DNA of 64,000 bases, from positions 14,179,818 through 14,243,817 of the forward strand of contig OY783216.1 in assembly GCA_963678705.1 (NCBI GenBank), read 5' to 3'. The DNA is from Panorpa germanica (Eukaryota; Arthropoda; Insecta; Mecoptera; Panorpidae). A model generated the notes under the pieces. That model saw only the letters and a list, made by a program, of their open reading frames with translations. It did not search any database and had not been told where the DNA came from. This document shows, one piece after another, positions 58,458 through 64,000 of this stretch (the stretch's first letter is position 1; every line of letters starts with the position of its first letter). The position numbers and the translations under genes are program-made.

Positions 58458-58461
58458 TTAA

Positions 58462-59824
58462 AATATAATAATTGTACAAAAGCAGAGCTTCTAAAAGATT
58501 TTATTAAATAGATTTGTATATTATTATAGCACAATAATTCACTAATTAATAGCTAGTATCATAACATAATAATAAATCTTAATTACCACTCTATATTTCA
58601 CTTAAATACAAATATACATTTTTTCAGTCTTAAAAATATACAATCAACAAAATTACTTTTAAGGTGATCTTAGTGCCACCATAGTGTAAATAATTTCCGT
58701 ATCAATATTATATTATTTATTACTTTTTTCATGAATATAAAAAATAATTTTAAAACTTATGGATAATATTTCACAATAAATTTAAACAAAATTTCATTAT
58801 TAAGAATGTATAAACATTCAATTGACTACAAAAAATAAGGTATTCTAAATCGTTTAGACACACTTTATACCTCCGCTGATGTTTATAACTTGAGAACTTA
58901 GATCTTTTGGCTTTCGAATATTTGCGGTTGCCCATGTGCCGGAGAAGTGCTCAAGCTACGTTGTCAAATTTTACATCATGTTTTGAACAGCGGAAGTGTC
59001 AATTTTATTTGCAATTTCTTCGGAAACAAACTATTTTTATTTTTTTTTTTTACAGCTGATGTTTTCTGAACCATATTTAATTAAAATAATAATTTTCTCA
59101 GTTAAATACTTACATGAAATTTTTAATAAAATGCACAAGGTAATTAATCCTCATATAATTGGAAGTGAAATTTACATTTTCTTAAACTCAATATTTCCTT
59201 AAAAGTGTTGGAAACCTACCCTTATTTAGTTGTTTTTATTAATTATTGCCTATCATAGAACAAATTTACAAAGTTTTAGCAAGTTCTCTGTTTTTCTTTA
59301 CTTCAAGAGGATCTCCTTGACACTTATGAATTATTTGACGATTTTTTTTTAAATTTAAAGTACTAGCACAATTTTTATCCCCGCCAAAAAGTAACATCTG
59401 CAAGCTAACATACGATTATGTAATACCTATATCTTTGTCACATTTACTTAAGGCGATCGTCTCCTGACAAAGAAACTTATTATAAAGAATACGTTTTAAG
59501 AAGTGAAGAAGTGGAAGATTGGTGCGTTGGCGTGGCTAAATAGTCTTATCTCAGGGATAAAAACATTAAAATAAGTGAACCATAAAATTGTACACTAAGA
59601 ATAAATAAAAACATAACAATTTAATTAAATTATATTATATTTTAATTTGAAAAAAACTAATAATATTTAATATAACAATTTTTAATAATTTTAATATTCT
59701 AAAATTAAGATATATACATAAACGTACAAGGAAAAAATATTTTTCTTAAAAAAAATATATGTACTTTTATAACCTATTAATTCGATAAAAATTAAACATA
59801 AAACTGTGTTTTCTTGATTATAAA
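58462..59824. other. AT-rich spacer, no gene recognised
   Basis: About 1.36 kb. One short minus-strand stretch (58965-58855) reads LEHFSGTWATANIRKPKDL and ends GGIKCV plus a stop, preceded by an AG; it could be an isolated last exon but has no partner. The rest is low complexity. Confidence 0.4.
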
Positions 59825-62495
59825 TTATCCATTACGATCTGGATTTTGAATTGGCATATTTCGAAGGTATCGAGAATCTACTATCTCGGGAAGTAAGCAT
59901 TCGTTATAAAAAAATAATAATTTGGATTTCATTTCTCCTTTGTAAAATCTTTCATTTCTTTCAATTCTCTCATAGAGATTATTGTTTGGTTTTTCAACAG
60001 GAGTCAAAAACACAAACAAACAATATTTGCGTTCTGTAACTTGTAGCTGCCCTTGTATTTGATAGTAAAAATCATGATTTTTTTTTAATTTAAACAAGCC
60101 ATTCTTTGATTCAATTGCCGCAATTGGTGTTAACATACTTGCGGAAGCTGGACATTTAATTTCTATTAAACCATCTTCTTCTATTAGTCCATTAGGACTA
60201 GCTGCAAGAAATGAATAGTTCTTGTAAATAAATAAACCTGCATCTGCTATTTCTAAATTTAGTAACTTCGATACATCACTTTTAGCAACAGGTTCTTTTT
60301 CTATACCATATCTTGTTGCTTTACTTCCAGAGAATGTGCTAAAGAAGGTTTTTTACTAAATTTGCACAAGATGTCTTCTTTCTCATTTTGCAAACTTTAC
60401 CAAATGAAAATGATGTTAGTCGTTTGTATCTTTCTTGCTTCCACAAAGGATTGCGACTTTGTTTTTTTGTATTTTTTTCAAGCCTAATTTTCTCCAATAA
60501 GGTTTAACAAAGTGTATTTTTAAATTGTTCTTGTTTGTTTTGATAATAAGCGGCCTCCATATTAGGTTGTTCCTGCAAGTTATAATCTTCATCAACATGA
60601 CTAACGTTTTTCTAAGGCCTTTTTTTTGCGAATATTAAGAGTCTTCGTTTTATATTTTTATTTTCTTTAAATGTTCTAGTTGAATATTCCTTCGCATACT
60701 TTCCTGGACTATTTCCATCAAGTAGTGCCTTATGCAATGACCTTCGTACCTCTTTCCTTCTGTTGTAAGATGAAACAACAGATCTGCGAAATGTATGATA
60801 TATTCTTTGTCCTCCTACGTATTTTGCAACAATAGAATTAAAATATTCGGCGACGTTATTATTTACAATATGAATTAGACTGTTTGCCTGATTAATAACA
60901 AAATTCAATATATAATTTATATCGGTCCATAGACCACACGTTTGCAATTTAGGAACAATATTTGTTTCCAATTCCACCGTTGCTTTTCTCTTGGTGCAGA
61001 AATAATCTTTACAATTCAAGCGTTCTCCACATACATGGTATAGACTATTTTTGAAATCAGCTTTCATGCCAGCTAACCGTTTACTTAAGGGTGCGTTTTG
61101 TTTATTTCGATATTTCACAGACCCTTGTACTGCAGATACAAGGCTTGCAATAGTTTGTTTTAGCTTCACTTTAAGTATACGTGGCACAACTACTGACCTT
61201 TTCGTTATTTGCTTGGAAATTTCACAAAGTCTTCGCCGATAATTCCTACAAATATGGTTGATGCAATTAACTTTTTCCACTAGTAGGTTGAGACCATAGC
61301 GCAAGGTTTTAATTATTCGGTCCATAACACTACTGTCGTTGTCACCAATTTACCTATTTTATTTTACTTCATGCATTTCTACACTACGACTAAAACTTTC
61401 TGCAATAATATCAGCCTCCATAGAGTTAGCAGATTTATCCCAATTTTTAAAACAAACGATGATTGATTTCAGATTGTCTATTTTCTGCTAAGTTTCTAAC
61501 ACAAATGCAGCAATACGAATTTCGTGCACTGATAAATAAAACTTTCTTGGTTCTGAATCCAATAATGCATGCTACACCTGAAAATTAATTGTTGCTCGTC
61601 TTATAAGATCTCTTCGCCCAAGCTCCATCAGCGACCACCGTTGTTAGAGGGTTGCCATCTGCGTCAACACTACCTTCAGATACTACTAGTTTAGCTTCTT
61701 CTTAACCAGCTTCCTTCATAGATTCTTAAGCTACGTCTTTAACTGCGGTTTGAATTTGCACTTGCAATTTCTGATACTTCTTTTTTACATACACCAGGTA
61801 TATTATTAATTGCACTTCGCTCCGCTTACTGCTCATATCCTTGATCTGTGCATATTGTACTGCGACCATGTCCAAATTTATGTTACAAGATTTGTTATTA
61901 TTTTCATTACATAATGCATCAGTTTTATTACAGTTTTTAGATTTGAAATAAACTCACTGTAATATCCACTTCTAACTTCTTTTACTAAGTTCATATGGGT
62001 AAAGTCACAAGCAAACGGTTTATGATCATTTATTTCTTATTGTTCAAATAAATAATTGATATTAAAAATACGTCTGCCTTCAACTAAATAATTATTTTGC
62101 GGTTCTTCACTGTTTGCACTATGCGATTAATATAAAAATTCCTCAGTGTCATCAATTTCGCTAAAATCTTCAGATTCTGCAATTTCTATTTCTGATTGAT
62201 CTTGCGGTTCTTCACAATCCACTGTAGGTAATGAATATAAATATTGATCAGTGCCGTCATAACCTACAGGTTCTTTAATATCCAAATCTGATTGATTTGG
62301 AATTGTTGAATTAGCAATGCAAAGGAGACTTTGACGAGAAGCATTATTTGCAGTTCGACTTGCATCTTCAGGATATATAATATCATTGGAACTATTTGAA
62401 ACTGTAAGATAACCGTTATCTTTGGTTTCAGCAATTGCTATTGAAAGAATTGAATCTGTGGCTTTTAAATCTGGCCTGGAACAAATTACAGACAT
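59825..62495 (-). pseudogene. Mutator-like transposase fused to a YqaJ-type nuclease, broken
   Basis: N-terminal acidic region (62495-62127), then GRRIFNINYLFEQ and NDHKPFACDF (about 62080-62000), VDADGNPLTTVVADGAW followed by KRSYKT (about 61680-61600), and WDKSANSMEADIIAESF. The open stretch 61325-60612 carries RIIKTLRYGLNLLVEKVNCI, KTL, and NNNVAEYFNSIVAKYVGG, the conserved Asn/Glu block of the transposase. GDNDSSV precedes it. The C-terminal part is a YqaJ-like nuclease (about 60310-59825): AGLFIYKNYSFLAASPNGLI, IEIKCPAS, HDFYYQIQGQLQVTERKYC. The nuclease's usual PDG is PNG, losing an expected catalytic Asp. At least six breaks show it is dead. No inverted ends found. Confidence 0.7.
60612..61325 (-). 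pseudogene. Longest open piece of the transposase-YqaJ pseudogene
   Basis: 237 codons, uninterrupted, starting MDRIIKTLRYGLN just after GDNDSSV. It contains VEKVNCINHICRNYRRRL, a basic middle, cysteine-rich YHVCGERLNCKDYFC (a possible zinc-binding site), then NIVPKLQTCGLW, IHIVNNNVAEYFNSIVAK and YVGGQRI, and a basic C-terminus (NIKRRLLIFAKKRP). It represents the transposase catalytic second half. It is not a complete gene: upstream and downstream domains continue in other frames. Confidence 0.7.
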
Positions 62496-62518
62496 CGTTA
62501 TGGTATATATTATAACCT

Positions 62519-62572
62519 GGTATATATATATATACGTACATGAATTATAAAAATTTATATATATATATATAT
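62519..62572. repeat. (TA)n tracts at a Helitron junction
   Basis: Two (TA)n runs (62519-62534 and 62556-62572), separated by about 20 bp, directly adjoin the 3' terminus of the Helitron. Insertion into a (TA)n target fits the A/T preference of Helitrons. Confidence 0.85.
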
Positions 62573-62871
62573 ACTAGCTGACCCGGCGAACTTCGTACCG
62601 CCTAACAGTCAATGAATGTCGTGTTACCTTTTAGCTGAACTAATTTAGGCTTTGATGAACGTAATACAATGATACAAAATAATATTTATTAATATAGATA
62701 GAAACATAAAAGTATTTTATTATGATGAATGATGATAAAAACATACAGAATGAGAATAAAAATTAAAAAAATAATAATAATTAAGTAATTCAAACTCATG
62801 TCAGAAAAAAATGATTGAAAACTATGTTGTGCAGATTGGAATACACTCGGAATAATTCATTAATGGGATTT

Positions 62872-63120
62872 TTATTTAAGCACCTTGTGGTAAACGACAT
62901 TCTTTGTTTTTTGGTCAGGCGCAAGAACAAATAAAGCGGATGGTTTGCCGACACGTGAGCATGCCACGTACAATTGACCATGAGAAAAACATGCATTTTC
63001 TAGATTGAGGCCACAAATAGTAAAGGATTGGCCCTGTGATTTGTTGATCGTCATGGCGAAGGCAAGACGACTCGGGAATTGAATTCGTTTAAACTCATAT
63101 GGCATATCCGTTGGGATCAT
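62872..63120 (-). pseudogene. Helitron helicase C-terminal fragment
   Basis: It reads MIPTDMPYEFKRIQFPSRLA, FAMTINKSQGQSF and LYVACSRVGKPSALFVLAP. These are the last PIF1/SF1 helicase motifs ('R.QFP..LAFAMTINKSQGQ', 'H GQLYVA.SRV...'). The upstream part of the same domain (LKLKVGSVVIMLRNL, LCNGTRLVIKNL) lies in another frame in the 63164-63781 ORF, so one frameshift separates them near 63140. Rejoining would still leave motifs I-IV of the helicase missing. Confidence 0.85.
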
Positions 63121-63163
63121 CGGATTCCTTGAAAGAAGAACTTCCTCATCTTTAAATTTTCCT

Positions 63164-63781
63164 TTATGTTATCCTTTTAAGTATCGACGCGTGAATCACA
63201 TTGCTCATCAGATTTTTTATCACCAAACGCGTTCCATTGCACAGTTTTGGTTGGTTTAAATTTCTAAGCATGATGACTACCGAGCCAACCTTAAGTTTTA
63301 AATTGTGCGGTGGTAAACCAGGCACATCCAAGGAGAAGCTGTAGTCGATGGTGCAATCATATAGAAACGCTGCTCGATTCAAATCAATACTTGAACCATT
63401 TCTTCTTGCACTTCGAAGATTATTCCTCTGTTCATCTGTACGATAAGCTCGACGATTTCTCGTTTCTAACCTAGCCGTTTCACGGGCTACCTCTCTTTGC
63501 TCTTGTGTGTGAGAAGCACGAATTAAGGCCCTTCTTTGCTTCATACTAACGCGGCGCTCTTCTCGTGCAATTTCTCGTTCTTCATCAGATAATTGACTCG
63601 CGATATTCCGTTGCCTAATTGCATTACGGCTCTGCTTTGAAAGATTAGATCTTCTAGGACGCGGCATTGTTATTAATATTAATACTAATTGTGCACTCGC
63701 ATAAAACCACAAAAAACCTCTTTCGAGACATAGACAATAGCTCAAAGAGTATATAACCACTACATATGAATAGCTTATCAA
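63164..63781 (-). pseudogene. Helitron N-terminus joined to helicase fragment by internal deletion
   Basis: A 205-codon ORF. The Helitron protein probably starts at the internal MPRPRRSNLSKQSRNAIRQ (about 63667). A very basic Arg/Glu/Gln repeat region with LSDEEREIAREERRVSMKQR and TQEQREVARETARLETRNR follows, then AAFLYDCTIDYS, the usual N-terminal end before the cysteine motif. Directly after that comes VPGLPPHNLKLKVGSVVIML and NQPKLCNGTRLVIKNL from the helicase. So roughly the whole HUH nuclease and the front of the helicase were removed in frame. The ORF stops at 63164, just before the helicase tail in another frame. Confidence 0.75.
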
Positions 63782-64000
63782 GAAAAATTATAGATAACCT
63801 ATAAAAAGGTATTATTATAAATAAAAGGTTTAAAGGTATAACCTATAAATCTTAGGTATTATTTTCTGAAATTAAAAATAAAATAATTAATAAATAATTT
63901 ACACAAATTAATGTCTAAAACAAACAAACATAACAGTACCTCAACTTTCGAGACATTTTACAAAAAATAAATTTCTGAACGCACACATGAATAGTTGTTA
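63782..64000. other. Window end, no gene recognised
   Basis: A/T-rich sequence that may be Helitron 5' leader or flank. CCTATAAAAAGG and AACCTATAAATC recur (63797 and 63841). I cannot place the Helitron 5' end. Confidence 0.35.

Larger units (their letters stand above)
57085..58461 (+). mobile_element. DNA transposon with 14-bp inverted ends and TTAA duplications
   Basis: TTAA at 57085-57088 is followed by GGATGTATGAGCAA (57089-57102). The other end is TTGCTCATACATCC (58444-58457) followed by TTAA (58458-58461), so the inverted repeats are perfect and the TTAA is duplicated. TTAA duplications are characteristic of the Kolobok and piggyBac superfamilies. The 1369-bp body carries a broken transposase-exonuclease reading frame (57290-57870), so it is a deletion derivative of a larger element. 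The unspoilt ends suggest mobilisation in trans until fairly recently, or simple chance survival. Confidence 0.88.
62574..63781 (-). mobile_element. Helitron internal-deletion derivative with 3' terminus
   Basis: On the minus strand the element ends CTAG (62577-62574) followed by T, matching the CTRR-3' | T rule. An inverted repeat GGCG/CGCC (62602-62585) lies 11 nt before the end. Upstream is a helicase C-terminal domain and an N-terminal Rep-like segment fused to it. The 5' terminus (TC) is not identified; the element may extend past 63781. No complete Rep or helicase remains, so it is non-autonomous. CTGACCCGGCGAACTTCGT near this end is a sequence I have often seen at element ends in insects. 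Confidence 0.75.

Noticed and set aside
1..64000. tRNA or rRNA genes
   Set aside because: I saw no A/B-box-plus-cloverleaf candidate and no rRNA signature by eye; the only tRNA-like sequence is the 18-nt primer site at 51280.

Overview
This is an AT-rich animal window, almost certainly insect: it carries jockey-type and I-type LINEs, BEL/Pao, Ty1/copia and Ty3/gypsy relics, Helitrons, and one spliced fibrinogen-domain host gene. The order of insect cannot be fixed from sequence alone. Nothing looks prokaryotic; there is no operon, CRISPR array or Shine-Dalgarno context.

Region by region. (1) 1-12651 is a satellite array of 119-bp monomers, 106 complete copies plus 37 bp, already running at the left edge. 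Monomer phase is kept to the base from start to end, with nested higher-order structure: a 357-bp three-monomer cycle and block shifts of 11, 31 and 64 monomers. (2) 12690-25230 is a graveyard of old elements: a BEL/Pao integrase scrap, jockey fragments on both strands (the longest, 16288-20433 minus, with ORF1 and ORF2), a heavily decayed LINE at 21900-24260, and a transposase deletion relic. (3) 27080-38708 is a LINE-rich block. A young, nearly complete I-type LINE (31403-36840, poly(A), 12-bp target-site duplication) sits inside an older Lys/Glu-rich LINE (about 30260-38120), followed by a 5'-truncated relative of the young element. (4) 38952-45957 minus holds three consecutive exons of a fibrinogen-related protein with matching phases and canonical splice sites. 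The 6.2-kb intron between the second and third contains a Ty1/copia relic, LINE fragments and paired LTR-like segments. (5) 46610-51176 is a degraded jockey element running into a 1.3-kb array of a 7-bp repeat, then a Helitron Rep scrap. (6) 51280-56720 has an LTR with a tRNA-Pro-type primer binding site, a Lys/Glu-rich LINE and a gypsy gag-pol relic. (7) 57085-63781 is rich in DNA transposons: an element with 14-bp terminal inverted repeats and TTAA duplications carrying a transposase-exonuclease relic, a transposase-YqaJ nuclease pseudogene, and a Helitron deletion derivative with a recognisable 3' terminus.

Apart from the fibrinogen-domain gene I see no host gene I can name, and no tRNA, rRNA or other RNA gene. 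Nearly every element coding region is broken. The exception is the 31403-36840 LINE, whose only three breaks all lie in runs of A. A recurring theme is internal deletion: several DNA transposons (24690, 28815, 57089, 63781) keep the ends of their coding region but have lost the middle. Family assignments rest on motif recognition from memory, not on a database search.
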